NCBI GenBank assembly: GCA_021292105.1
Contig: CM037862.1
Coordinates: 7,358,765 to 7,422,764 of the forward strand
DNA length: 64,000 bases
Direction: 5' to 3'
Source: Anadara kagoshimensis
Taxonomy: Eukaryota; Mollusca; Bivalvia; Arcoida; Arcidae
The position numbers and the translations under genes are program-made. The notes under the pieces were generated by a model that had not been told where the DNA came from, ran no database searches, and saw only the letters and a program-made list of their open reading frames with translations. This document shows positions 24,420 to 35,128 of this stretch, in pieces; the first letter of the stretch is position 1, and every line of letters begins with the position of its first letter.

Positions 24420-24640
24420 CTAGGTTTGAATGCCACTTAGGGCAATTCCTAGTGCAAGAAAGTCTGTCATTTCACTTTTATTTGCTGAAGGTCTGTAGCT
24501 TTGGCTCTGGGTACTGGATTCCTCCACCATCCCAAAACTAAATACTTTGAGATAAGTGAAAGAATCTTGAATGTGGCACAGAACACTATTACTACAGCCT
24601 GCTATTTCTGTTGCTTGTGTTTGAAAAATACATGTACAAG
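24420..24640 (+). mobile_element. SINE family B fragment with B box
   Basis: Begins with a B-box-like AGGTTTGAATGCCACTTAG and continues with the family-B body: GGGCAATTCCTAGTGCAAGA, TTGGCTCTGGGTACTGGATT, CCTCCACCATCCCAAAACTA. The A-box end is missing or unrecognisable. The minus-strand 77-codon frame over it is a by-product. Confidence 0.75.
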
Positions 24641-25269
24641 TAAAACCTGGCATGTTTTTAAATTATTCTGATACTGTGTAAGCACTGAAAAAGAGAGGTG
24701 TGTAATACTGTGTGTGCTAGATTCTTGTAAACAAGCTTAAATGTTTCTGGTAGCTTATAATTAAATTGGTTTCTTGAGTTACAATATTGGACATTGATAA
24801 ATACATATGTGTTGTCAGGGGTGAAGAAAACAGATTGTGATAGCCAGAGGTCAATAATGGCTACTGTCTACATCATTAGTCAGATAGATGTATTTTAAAT
24901 TAATCTTTTTCACATTTTAGTCTGGTTTTGGTTACATGCCAAATAGGTTTTATCCCTCTAGATTTATATTATGTGTCTTTTTATGAAGGAAGTTAATCTT
25001 TGACACCAAGTATTAAGGTTTTCACTTAATGCAGAGATGGGTTAAAGCAGTAATACAGATTCCAATATAAGGAAATGTATACATGTATATATGAAGCTGC
25101 ATTTAGCCAAGAATGACTTCCATTTGTACCCACCATTGAAATTGTAATGTTGACTGAAAAAAGCCTTAAAATTACAAAATTCAACCATTTTAAACATTTC
25201 TGTGAAAATTTACATAGACTTTAAATTTGTGGGAGGTACAAAAGTAGTTTTTTTTCTTCAACCTTTTCT

Positions 25270-25455
25270 GCTGATACTGCCACTCCAGTGTGAAGTGTTC
25301 TAAATTGTGTCCTTACAGAACAAAGCACTTTTCGCTGCCTGGGGGCAAATCCTAGTATAAGAAAGTTTGGTAGCTTACATGCCAAAGATTGCTGTTTTCT
25401 CTGTGTACTCTGGCTTCCTCGACTATAAACTGACCACCTCAATATAAGTGTTGCT
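25270..25455 (+). mobile_element. SINE family B, diverged
   Basis: A head-like CCAGTGTGAAGTGTTCTAAA is followed by GGGGCAAATCCTAGTATAAG, TTTTCTCTGTGTACTCTGGC and CTTCCTCGACTATAAACTGA. This matches the module order at 24420-24640 and 43303-43510. A 92-codon minus-strand frame runs through it and should not be annotated as a protein. Confidence 0.72.
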
Positions 25456-26994
25456 GCACTCCACTCTACTCTGTATATACTTGTGTTGACCTTTTTCAAA
25501 ATATTTTTTATTCCCTTTGGATAGTTGTCATCATGTTATAACTCACTAATCAGCTGGAGGGATATAATGTCAGTATTTGTCTAAATATCAATGATAAAAC
25601 AAACATGAGCTCATCATCATCTCAGATACGCATATATATATAAATGTTTTGTATCTACTAATGTAATGTATTTTTATATGATAAAAACCATGTGTAGTAG
25701 ATGTACTATAGATCTTGTTTGCATTTGAAAAGGCTACTGGCTTTAATTTGGTAGATAGTTCAGTCATTAAATAGATATACATTAGTTTTTCATTTGGTTA
25801 TCAAAAGTCTGACAAGGTTTCATAGGATTCATAGTTGCAAAACTTACCACTTCAGGTGGCTAAAATGACCACATGGATTATTGTTAAGTGTGACCAGTTA
25901 GAACAAGTGTATGACATGCAATATTATCAATATTGAACAAACAAATTCAGGTAATTTGAATCCCCGTCAAAAGGCACTTTTTGTGATTTGCACTTGTGTT
26001 CTTATGTTCAAAGGACCAAAGAACCATAAATCCCAGGAAAAATGAGCTAACCAACTCTGGTTAATGATATGCACATCTCTTATCATTGTTGATGCTTTTC
26101 ACCAAGTTTTGTAAAAAAAAAAAAAAAAAGTGCTTTATAGTTTTGGAGAATTACCCCAGACAAGAAGTGTCTGGAAAGATGGAAGTTTAAATTCAAATCC
26201 CCTCATTAAACATTACAAACTCTAAAATTAAAAACCAAAGACTGGCATGTATCATATTGTAGTAGACATCCTTTAGAATTCAGGTGCCATATATTGTCCA
26301 TCCTCTACTCTGGTACTCTTTTATTCCACCAAATAGTTTTCATTTGTCTATTCCCTTCCTTATTGACTTGCAGCTAAGTCTAGCCATAAGCAGCATGTTA
26401 GACACAGTTACAGTGCAATTTAGGTATCCAGTCTAAAATGAGAGTAATCTAAGTGCTCTTGAAGTACATTTGGATCTATATAGATATTGACATTTAGTTT
26501 CTCTTCAAACAGAAATAAATTATATGTACACCCTGATGTTATCCATTTGAATTTGTCACATGAAAACATTTACACCTTTCTATGTAAATGATCATAAAGG
26601 ATCAAAGGAGATAACTGTGAAGTAATTACAAGGTTTGAATTTTTAGATTGAAGCAGAATGTTAGTTTGGAATGTATAAATGTGTAATTGAACTCTGATAA
26701 CTATTTGTTGATTGATGTGATCACATAGCATAGGATTATAGAATGTTGTGGAAATTAGAAACTATGCATGTTTTAATTTAAGATTCATTAACTTCTGTGG
26801 CTGCATGTTTTAGGTTTTAAAGTCCATGCATGTTTTACAAGTACCCATCATAACATCCTTAACTAGTAAGGGCCTTGGACTAAAGTTTGTGGCTTCCAGA
26901 TAACTTCTAGAATGGCCAGTTAGCAGAAGTGCCTCCACTTAGCTAGTCTGCCCGCCCTCATGGAATTAGTATATCTTTCTTAGATAACAGCATC
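25456..26994. other. non-coding stretch
   Basis: Nothing beyond an A17-type run at about 26113-26129 and AT-rich DNA. A frame with TAGCAGAAGTGCCTCCACTT near 26921 may be an eroded SINE head. Confidence 0.5.
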
Positions 26995-27172
26995 TTTTTC
27001 TGCCTAGGTTTGAATCCAGTTTGGTCAGATTCTAATGTGAGAAACTGTGTGAATTACATTAGCCTGTCAGAAGTTGATGGTTTTCTTCAGGTATTTTGGT
27101 TTTCTCCACAGTCCCAGAACAATCTGCTTTGAAATAAAAAAAATCTGTTCTAGGACATAAAACATCACTCGC
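26995..27172 (+). mobile_element. SINE family B fragment
   Basis: B box region CTAGGTTTGAATCCAGTTTG at about 27004, then GTCAGATTCTAATGTGAGAA, TTTTGGTTTTCTCCACAGTC and CCAGAACAATCTGC. The tail GGACATAAAACATCACTC follows the general 'GGACGTTAAACA' pattern of the family. Confidence 0.75.
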
Positions 27173-28100
27173 CTTCCTTCTGTTTAAATACCGTAAGTAT
27201 ACAATCAGCTTCTGTAAGTTTATCAGCTAAAACACAAAGCACCTGCTGTGATAGGATTTGAATTATAAGTAATTAATAATAATCTGAATGTTTCGCCATA
27301 TGTGTCCCCATTACTTGTTTAAATATTTCTGATGTACCTGGTTCCTAACCTTCATCACAATGCTGTCACCTGTTGATACAATTCAGGTAGCTTAACGATG
27401 TCATATTTTACCTATATCTGTGTCTCTCTATGTGTATTATATTACTTATTAATGCAAGTAAAATTCTGTAATACAAGACGTCTTCGTCATAGTAGATATG
27501 ATGTTGATGTCTTGTCCTTGTACAGTTTATTACATATTTTAACATCATGTGCCCAGAATATTTTAATAAGTATAAAGTTTTAAAGACTAAACATTTACAG
27601 TAAAACTGATGGAGGCCGGGACAAGTCAACTCAGAACACCTGATGAGTTTCTCTTTAATTCGCTTAATTTGTGTAAAAATTTGTCTTGACTTCTTACATA
27701 AGTGTGACAGACTTTAATTTAAAATCTGATATTTGTGATCTATAAACTGAATAATCGAGAAGTTAATTCTGAAAATAGGAAAACTAGAAGCATGTAGTAC
27801 TCTATATTCATGTATGTATTAATATATATATCAGAGTTTGAATTAGACATAAAACAGATTAGTATCACATGACATTAGTTCTTATATTGGAAACTGGTAA
27901 TGATTACCTAATTATATAGACATTATTCTTGGAAATTGTCATATATTGGTCAGAATGATGAGGAATTACACCGACATGGAGGTGGAATAATGTCAGATAC
28001 AATATACATTGACATTTGCCATGTAGATATAGATATCACAACATATATATGATGGATCAGTATTGGCATGTTTCCATCCATATCTTACTTACATAATTAG

Positions 28101-28340
28101 AGAAGATTTGAAAAACAACATGGGGCTTGGATGGCTACCCGACCTAATTTTACGATGTTTGTGTTCGAAAGCATTGGATTTAAAGAAAGTTGACAGAGAT
28201 GAACATGAAGATAAGAGTAATATTCAATGTTTGTGTATCCGAGTTGTAAAAGATCTGGATATTTATGAATGTCCTTCTAAAGATGGAGATCAGAATAAAA
28301 CTAATCAAGATGTTGTAATAGTTCAGCAGCCTGTGAAAAG
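28101..28340 (+). CDS. candidate internal coding exon, product unknown
   Basis: A 240-nt segment open in one frame lies between an acceptor with a fair pyrimidine tract (CTTACTTACATAATTAG, ending 28100) and a donor-like AAAAG|GTCAGG at 28341. It starts with one base completing a codon and ends with two bases of the next, so both introns would be phase 2 and the exon is symmetric. It encodes about 79 residues rich in D, E and K, with two Cys-X-Cys stretches (RCLCSK and QCLCIR), a WLPDLILRCL hydrophobic start and a VVKDLDIYECPSKDGDQ segment. I do not recognise the family. The same frame stays open beyond the donor through a degenerate repeat to 28539, which lowers the certainty of the donor; its +3 base C is also non-consensus. 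It can be joined in phase to the candidate exon at 42362. Confidence 0.38.
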
Positions 28341-28399
28341 GTCAGGATATAGTATTTGTTTATGTGTAATCAAATTGGATTTGTATATGATACTGCTTT

Positions 28400-28725
28400 A
28401 CTCTGCTGGCCCGGGTATGAGGATACATTGTATACCCCTTTTGCTTGTACCCTTGGGTATGAGAAAATTCCAGTTAGCTTGTATACTGGGATATGAAGTC
28501 ATTCCCTGTGTCCTCGGGTATGAGATGGTTTCCCTTTAGCTTATACCCTGTGTTTCTGAGGATATTCCTCTAAATTGGGTTTTGCCCTTGTGGGGTATGA
28601 GGAAATTCCCTGGTAGCTTGTATCCTGGGGTATGAGAACACATTGTATTCTCCTTTAGTTTGTACTCTAGGGTATGATACCTTGCACCTGGGAGTAAGAG
28701 ATGACTCCCCTTTAGCTTGATTGAT
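28400..28725. repeat. degenerate array of GGGTATGAG units
   Basis: GGGTATGA or a variant occurs at about 28413, 28455, 28488, 28516, 28593, 28628 and 28670, usually followed by GAAAATTCC / GATTCCC and TTTAGCTTGTA-CC. Spacing is irregular (28-77 bp), so it is an old minisatellite. It directly follows the candidate exon, and the open frame there continues into it. Confidence 0.75.
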
Positions 28726-29103
28726 AGATCACTGGCCTCAAATATGCCAAGTGTATCCATTAAAGCTGAGTGAAGATAAAATATCTTTTTTTTTTCTATA
28801 TGCCGGTATCTATGTTATGCACCTGCACATGCATATATGTAAATATGCACAAACACAGAGTGTAATCTTTGAATGATTTCTGATCAGAGAAAACCACCAC
28901 CTTCAATGTACCTGACAATCTGCTGGAGTGTGGTCCGTTGACTGTTGAGAGGTACTGTGGTCTGTAAACTGTTGGTTCAGACCATATGGTAACCAAGACC
29001 CTTTTAATCCTAATTGATATTGATTATTTACATGTTTCATTTGTCAGACTGAATTTGTCTCTGTGAAGTTATTGTACAACCATATGTTAATACAAAATCT
29101 TAA

Positions 29104-29725
29104 GATGAGACTTGCACACCCTATAGGAACGAGTTAGTGTTCCAATAATTGCTCTTGCACACACTATAGGATCAAGTAGTGGTGTGCGGTTTTATCAGTA
29201 TACCGGTATATCACAATACAGTCTCATAATACATACGTATCGCCATATGACAGATCCGATCCGGTAATACCGGTATTTTTGAAAAGTCAAGTAACCTATC
29301 TTTTTATAGCTTAAATGAACGCACAAACTGCCGTAGAGCCGTCCAATTTGTTTATAACTCAACTGACTGGAATATATAAAATTACGTCATACTATAGGTA
29401 AAGCTATCAACCAGATACGAAACAGCCAAAACAAAACTTGTTCCATAACAACGTGTTATTAACAACATGGCCGACAGCGACGAATTCAACATTGTAAAAG
29501 GCTCTTTACCTTCCTCAGTTTTAAAATAATATATTATGATACGTATCACAATACAGCATCTGCGTATCATAATTTATCGTGATACAAAAATTTTGATAAT
29601 ACCCATCCCTAGGATCAAGTAGTGTTCCAACAATTGCTCTTGCACACACTATAAGATCAAGTAGTGTTCTAAGAATTGCTCTTGCACACACTATTGGAAC
29701 AATTAGTGTTCCAACAATTGCTAGG
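29104..29725. repeat. 42-43-bp minisatellite split by an insertion
   Basis: Units of the form CTCTTGCACACACTATAGGA then TCAAGTAGTGTTCCAACAATTG. CTTGCAC occurs at 29111 and 29154 left of the insertion and at 29639 and 29681 right of it. Removing 29177-29619 (the element and one copy of its target duplication) restores a regular unit, which shows that the array is older than the element. Confidence 0.9.
29177..29611. mobile_element. 435-bp non-autonomous hAT-type element
   Basis: Flanked by a perfect 8-bp direct repeat GGATCAAG at 29169-29176 and 29612-29619. The left end is TAGTGGTGTGCGGTTTTATC and the right end, read as reverse complement, TAGGGATGGGTATTATCAAA; both share TAG-G-TG. Subterminal motifs with CGATACG, TATCACAATACAG and ATACCGGTAT occur in both arms (CAATACAG at about 29213 and again near 29552). 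The 8-bp target duplication and TAG(N)GGTG ends are typical of the hAT superfamily. No transposase frame is present; the 62-codon minus-strand frame inside is a by-product. Confidence 0.9.
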
Positions 29726-31223
29726 TCAATGACCCAAGTGTCAGTACTTTTTTATACTTATTGGTTCTTGTATCTGATCAAATACACAAAAAATATTTTT
29801 GATTCAAATTAAGGTACAGTGACGAAGCAAAATTTATTCTTGACAGAACTATTGAGATGACATTTAAAACTCTTCACAGACCTTTGATTAAAAATTGTGA
29901 ATTCTTCAACATGTCATTTCTTGTTACATTAGAGCCAGTCTAGCGGTTAAAGATCTTATGTATATATCACACATCTTTATTTAAATTTTCACAATTTTTC
30001 ATTATTTTACTAATTAATGGTGTGTTTAAAATCATGACCCTCCTCACTCAGAATATTCCTTCTTTGATCATCATAAAATAGATTCTTCAGAATTTGAATA
30101 ATGTTATATAAAACTTCAATGGAATTTTGTAAACAGTTGAGTTAATCTAGCACACATGACATTTTTGCTTATTGTCAAGCATTAAGATGATTTGGTTCTG
30201 GTTTCACACGAAATTGAAAAGTCAAGGGAGTGAACTCTTGTATGATTTTTTTTTTTAATTTACAAAAATTTAGTATAAGATACTGTTATTGTAAAGCATT
30301 ACTACACAGTTGAATAAAGAGCTCTACAAGATACCTTTATCATAAAACATTTCTACTCATTGGGGGAAAATAAGTTAGTTTTTGTTTTAAAATATCTCGT
30401 TCCAAACAATATGAATAAAATTGTCAAGGGAATTAACTCTTGTCCAAAATACATTGTATATCCATTTGTTTTGTTCTGGTTTCTCATTTCAACACATCCT
30501 TTACTAAATTAAAAAGAATCAAACTGTCAAATAGAGTGAAATTTTCACATATCTTGTCAGTTAAAATAATCCTGTATATTCTTGTGTAATTTTGTTTTTT
30601 CTCCTGTTACATACAGTACAGACCTGTCGTAAATTAAACATTGAGCTTACGTATAGGAGTATAGGTACAGCTGTTTGAGTGAACAAGACATTGATAGCTC
30701 GTGGCTGAAGCACTACCAAGAGATAGATATGGGATATGGAAAAGCCAGCGGCCGAGATAACCTGCTGAGTCGGCACAAGTTTGTTAGCTGAGTGTTAAAC
30801 TTAAGACAGATCTGTACTGTACATGTTTTGGCACATTCTATATATTTGATATATTAGACTATACATTTGATCTAGTGTTTCTTCAATTTTATACAAATGA
30901 AACATTAGAATGCATTAAATCTATGTCACCAGTATGGAGACACAAAATATTTCATGGGTATATACTTAAACATTATATATATCCGATTTCCATGAACAGT
31001 AAAAAATAATCCTTTAATAACATGTGCAGAGTGTAAAAAACATATATATACAATCTGAATTATATATGATCTAACTGTTTACTAATACCTCTATACTTTT
31101 TAGTCATTTAAAATTGATTTGAATATCAATTTGGTGTTCATGTTACATTCTCTGTAAATGCTATATACCGGTAGCACAATTATATATGGCAATCACCATT
31201 TCCTCATATAGAAACATCTGTCA
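29726..31223. other. non-coding stretch
   Basis: No supported gene. A minus-strand frame at 30561-30776 crosses a GC-richer patch (CAGCGGCCGAGATAACCTGC) and on the minus strand has an acceptor-like GTGCCGACTCAG before it and CGACAG|GTCTGT after it. It is too weak to call but is the best minus-strand exon candidate in the window. Confidence 0.45.
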
Positions 31224-31600
31224 TTGTTATGCCCCCCACCCCCTAACATAGGAGGGGGGGACACATCGTGTTTATTCTCACTGTATTTATGTTACATTAT
31301 ATTATTGGCCATTATGTTTTCTGGTTCTTTTGCTTCTATCTTTTCATCACAGACCAGTGTTGTAAGTTTAATGCAAGTTGTACCATTTGTTGAATTACAA
31401 TTCAAACATTATCTCAGTTCAGGTCATAGGGAGAGGAGGACACATTGTGTTTATTCTCACTGTATTTATGCTACATTATCTTTTGGTTGTTATGTTTTCT
31501 GGTTCTTTCGCTTCTTTTTTTCAGCATAGTCAATGTTGTAACTTAATGCAATTTGTTGAGTTACAGTTCAAACATTTTCTCAGTTTAGTTCAGATCACAC
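31224..31600. repeat. 179-bp two-copy tandem duplication with C/G hairpin
   Basis: ACACATCGTGTTTATTCTCA at 31261 and ACACATTGTGTTTATTCTCA at 31440 begin two copies that share ACTGTATTTATG, TATGTTTTCTGGTTCTTT and TTACA-TTCAAACATT-TCTCAG. The left copy is preceded by CCCCCCACCCCCT and AGGAGGGGGGG (31231-31260), inverted arms that could form a hairpin. Open frames of 101 and 152 codons span the duplication and are not protein-like beyond its repeat. Confidence 0.82.
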
Positions 31601-31624
31601 TTTGTTGTACATATACCGGTAATT

Positions 31625-31860
31625 ATTTCATTGCAGATCAGGGTGATATGTCATTGCAGGTCAAAGTTGTTGGTTCATTCAAGATTAAGGTGACATTTCA
31701 TTACAGGTCAAGGTCATTGCTTTATTCCATATCAAGGTTACCTTTGTTTTCAGACCAAGGTGACATTACAGGTCAAGATTTTCAGTTTATTCAAGATTTA
31801 GGTGAAGGTTCATTACAGATCAAAATGTGTCATTAGTTCATCACAGATTGTGGTTATCAT
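31625..31860. repeat. degenerate 36-45-bp repeat with GGTCAAGGT
   Basis: The phrase TTCATTACAGGTCAAGGT recurs in variants at about 31630, 31650, 31700, 31760 and 31810, interleaved with TTTATTCAAGATTAAGGTGA. It contributes several AGGTCA-like half sites. Confidence 0.65.
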
Positions 31861-32309
31861 ATTGGCCATTGTTGCCAAGTATCCAGTTTTGTCAGTACAT
31901 CAAAGCTCAATGTTACTATAACAGAAATGTAGACCCTTAGTGAAAAACCACTCAGTGTTACTGGGCTTATACCAAAAGGAAACATTCAAACTGAAAATAA
32001 AATTGGTTGTTCATAAGTATAAAAATTTCTTGTCTGTTGGTAAATTTACTGTACACCTACCTACCTTATTAAATTAGCCATTCATTTGGGGGTGTTTTTG
32101 AACTAAATTACACTGACCTGTGGGTTAATTTAACAGAAAGGATCTCATTGTCTCTAATTATCCTACAAGCTCCATGGGTTTACTTTTATAAAAGTTATAA
32201 TTTTATAGTCAGAAAATGTGATACTAGGGCTATTTAATACACATTACTTAGCTGTTTGACAAGATTATTATCATTATACTAAGTTTTACTTATATGAAAT
32301 AAAAGTGCT

Positions 32310-32326
32310 AAGGTCACTGTGACCTT
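32310..32326. promoter_or_regulatory. perfect oestrogen-response-like palindrome
   Basis: The 17-bp string AAGGTCACTGTGACCTT is a perfect inverted repeat around one base and contains GGTCA-NNN-TGACC. Its reverse complement core GGTCACAGTGACC equals the classical vertebrate consensus oestrogen response element. Whether anything binds it here is unknown; in molluscs such strings often sit in dispersed repeats. Confidence 0.4.
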
Positions 32327-34029
32327 CAATAAAAACACCAATGTTTTCAGTAGACTGGTATATATACATTTTGACCTTTAAATTTATTTAACCACTATGG
32401 TTGTATCAAATTTAGTTTTAAAAAAATATTGGACCTTAACACAGTACTTATAAAGAAAATTTCAATTTCATGTTTTGTGTTACATATAGCGAGAGTCGGT
32501 GCAAAGCAATGGGGGAACACTTGTGTTCCGGTAGAATCTCTGTTTTATGTTCTTGTTTGTGTTGGCTATTACCAAGTACAAGTTTTCCAGTTACAAATTT
32601 CTTTTTACTTTAAGCTTATCTTTAGCACATATGCTGTTCTCACAATCATTTAGTGGTAAAACTTCCTTTTGTAGCCCACCCATTGAATTCTGTGCAAAAA
32701 TTATTCTCAGAAATTTTCATAGATTCATTATGACATTTATTTTTTTCTTTTTCAGTCATAAAATTAAAATTTTACTGAAGGGTTCAACTGAAAGTCTTTC
32801 CATTTAGTTGATATCTACGGCCTTTTACTTGTATGGGGTTGAAAAAATGATTGAACAGTTTAATTGAAAAATTAATTACCGGTAGTCACCATCTGCACTT
32901 TTGTATGAATTTAACATAATGGTACTAAAAAGTTAAAAAGATGAATTATAAATGGTGTAAAACTTCATTAATGCACTGTACAAACTTTAGACTAGTTAAT
33001 ACAAAGAAGACATAAATCTGACTTTGTTTAATTTCCTTCTCTTCTGTATTATATTGACTTCTGTATCTTGTATCATGTTTTAGCCCCGGGCGTGAATGCA
33101 GATTTGGAAAATTTGCATTTGATATTGCAAACAGATTTATTAAGAATTAAATGTCTCCGTTTTTTCTGTCAAGTAAAAAATTATGTACATAATTAATCAA
33201 CATATATAATGTGTATTACAATACACCACCCTACATAAGTTTTTTTTTCTTTAAATAAAGTTTTAATTTCATTTACAAAAACAAAAACTAAACAAAAACC
33301 TGCTCATTAATTATGATAAATAACACTTTACATTACATAGATTACAGTTTTTAATGGTTAAATGAATTGATTAACAAAAAAGGTAAATGTATGCATGTAA
33401 GGTGTGTTTATTATCATGTTGTTGTCAAAATTGAATACAAGACTGAAGGCTTGTTTTATTTTTGTTTTTATTTTAATTCTGGGGTGTTATAGCTATTAGC
33501 TCACCTGCACTTTTCACAGGTAAACTTGTGTTTTACCACTTCATTTGGATGTTGCATAGGTTGTAGAAGCCCAGATTGTTGAAAATAGCTTCCAAAAAAA
33601 TACTTGTTATGTTGGTTTATGAAGTTGGGTACAAGGAAACAGAGACCTAAAGGTCAAGGTCATGTCACATGACATTTTTATGTGGATATAGATGTGGATT
33701 GTCATTTTTTTGAGTAATTCAATGATCAAGGCCACATGCTGTAACAACACTTTGTATTGTTGTTATCAAACAGAAATTTCAGGAAAAAGCTCAGTGTTAC
33801 AAGATTGTAGTCTAACTGCTTGAGATGTATTAAGCTGTAGAAACTGAATGTCAAATTCATGATCATTCCCTATAGCTGTACATCTTGTTGTTTGTGACAC
33901 AAATGAATATTCAAGCATAATCTCAAGATCAGGATAGATATTTAGTTATTTTGTCAGTTGAAATGAAACTATTAATGACACAAATGGGATCAAGCTTACA
34001 ACCCTTAGTGATACCTCAAACACATTATA
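32327..34029. other. non-coding stretch with a possible diverged AGCTCACC element
   Basis: No gene. From about 33499 TAGCTCACCTGCACTTTTCA, then CACAGG, and at about 33651 TAAAGGTCAAGGTCATG recall the ends and inner phrase of the element at 35211-36628, so an old relative may occupy roughly 33499-33765. Confidence 0.4.
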
Positions 34030-34033
34030 TTTA

Positions 34034-34345
34034 CCAAGGCCGTAGGCCGAGGTGAATATTATGTTTTTGAGGTTGATAAATCCTTATGTTTACCGAATCG
34101 AAAGTCAATAATTGATTTATTATATGACCAATGATTTTATCACCATATTATGTTTTATAGTACAAAACGTAAAAAAAGTGTCCTTTTCTTTTTTCAATGT
34201 TACATCACTTAACATCGCATACGTTTTTGCCCGGTGAACATTACCCATTGTTACATCATATAACATTGTGTGCGTTTTTGCGCAGTGAACATTGCTCATT
34301 GTTACTTCATAAAAATGTGAGTGCGTTATTGTGCGGTGAATATAA
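34034..34345. repeat. palindrome plus 51-bp tandem triplication
   Basis: An imperfect hairpin CCAAGGCCGTAGGCCGAGG lies at 34034-34052, next to AGGTGAATATTATG. Then TGTTACATCA-type units begin at 34198, 34249 and 34300, an exact 51-bp period, each ending in GTGAACATT.CCCATTG. Because 51 is divisible by three, a minus-strand frame shows a 17-residue repeat (like TMSNVHCAKTHTMLYDV). The GGTGAATATAACG near 34335 echoes GGTGAATATTATG near 34050, so the whole may be one mobile element of about 300-400 bp. Its superfamily is not clear. Confidence 0.6.
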
Positions 34346-34410
34346 CGATTTATCAGGCTCGCCAACTGCCTTCTCAACCAATCAGAAAAAGGCAAAATCA
34401 TTGGCCATAT

Positions 34411-35128
34411 AATAAACATAACTAAACTGCACTAGTTTGCCTTCCCCTCAAATAATAAGCTTTCTTGAATCCATGACATTATCAAAACCAGTCTTGGTTT
34501 CAAATATTTCCCATAATCATATAATTAAAAGCTACAAGAAAATGCAGATATTGCATGTCAAGAAGAACATGTTATGGCCATCACTAAACTTGACCCAGAG
34601 TGAGATTATCTATAAGAAGAGATAACGCTACAGACAAGATGGAGTACACATGTCAAGATAGAGAGATAACAGAAACACCTGTCTTCTACCTCACTTATAT
34701 ATGTTATATCATCTTTATTTACCATCAACTCTACAAGCTCTATCTTTGGAATTCTTCACTCAATCCAGAAACCTACATATTTACTCTTGACACTTGGATC
34801 CAGGAATTTAACTATGAGTTGTATTTACTCTGACACTTGAAGCTAGGACTGCTACAAGGAGAGCTACTGCTTCCATGTTTGTTGTCACCTGTGGGGATAT
34901 TAAGTTACTGGATAATGAAGAGAATTTGATATTAAGATAAATGGTCTATTGATAGAAGTGTGTCAGAATATTGTCATATTATGTCAGCTGTGTTTGTGGT
35001 TCTCATATAGTTATTTATGAAGATCAGATACCAGTAATCCAGTACTCTAGACAGTAGCCAATCATGTATTGGATGCCATTAAACTATAGTTTTGAAAGGT
35101 TGGTTATATTCTTATCAGAAATAATATA
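34411..35128. other. non-coding stretch of unusual pyrimidine-rich composition
   Basis: Positions 34600-34830 are richer in CTC/TCT than the surroundings and carry a 77-codon frame (MEYTCQDREITETPVFYLTY and onward), but there are no good splice sites and no recognised domain. No other feature seen. Confidence 0.4.

Noticed and set aside
25221-25499. 92-codon minus-strand frame
   Set aside because: It lies almost wholly inside a SINE family-B copy.
28063-28100. Start of the 28063 frame as a gene start
   Set aside because: The first codon there is TTG; the frame is better explained as an exon opening at the acceptor ending 28100.
30561-30776. Minus-strand exon-like frame
   Set aside because: Splice-like borders exist on the minus strand, but it is isolated and other candidates lie on the plus strand.
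31224-31836. Two overlapping plus-strand frames of 101 and 152 codons
   Set aside because: They follow a 179-bp duplication and low-complexity T-rich DNA; the two copies are read in different frames.
34600-34833. 77-codon plus-strand frame with MEYTCQDREITETPVFY
   Set aside because: No splice context, no upstream promoter motif, no recognised domain. Possibly part of a non-coding transcript.
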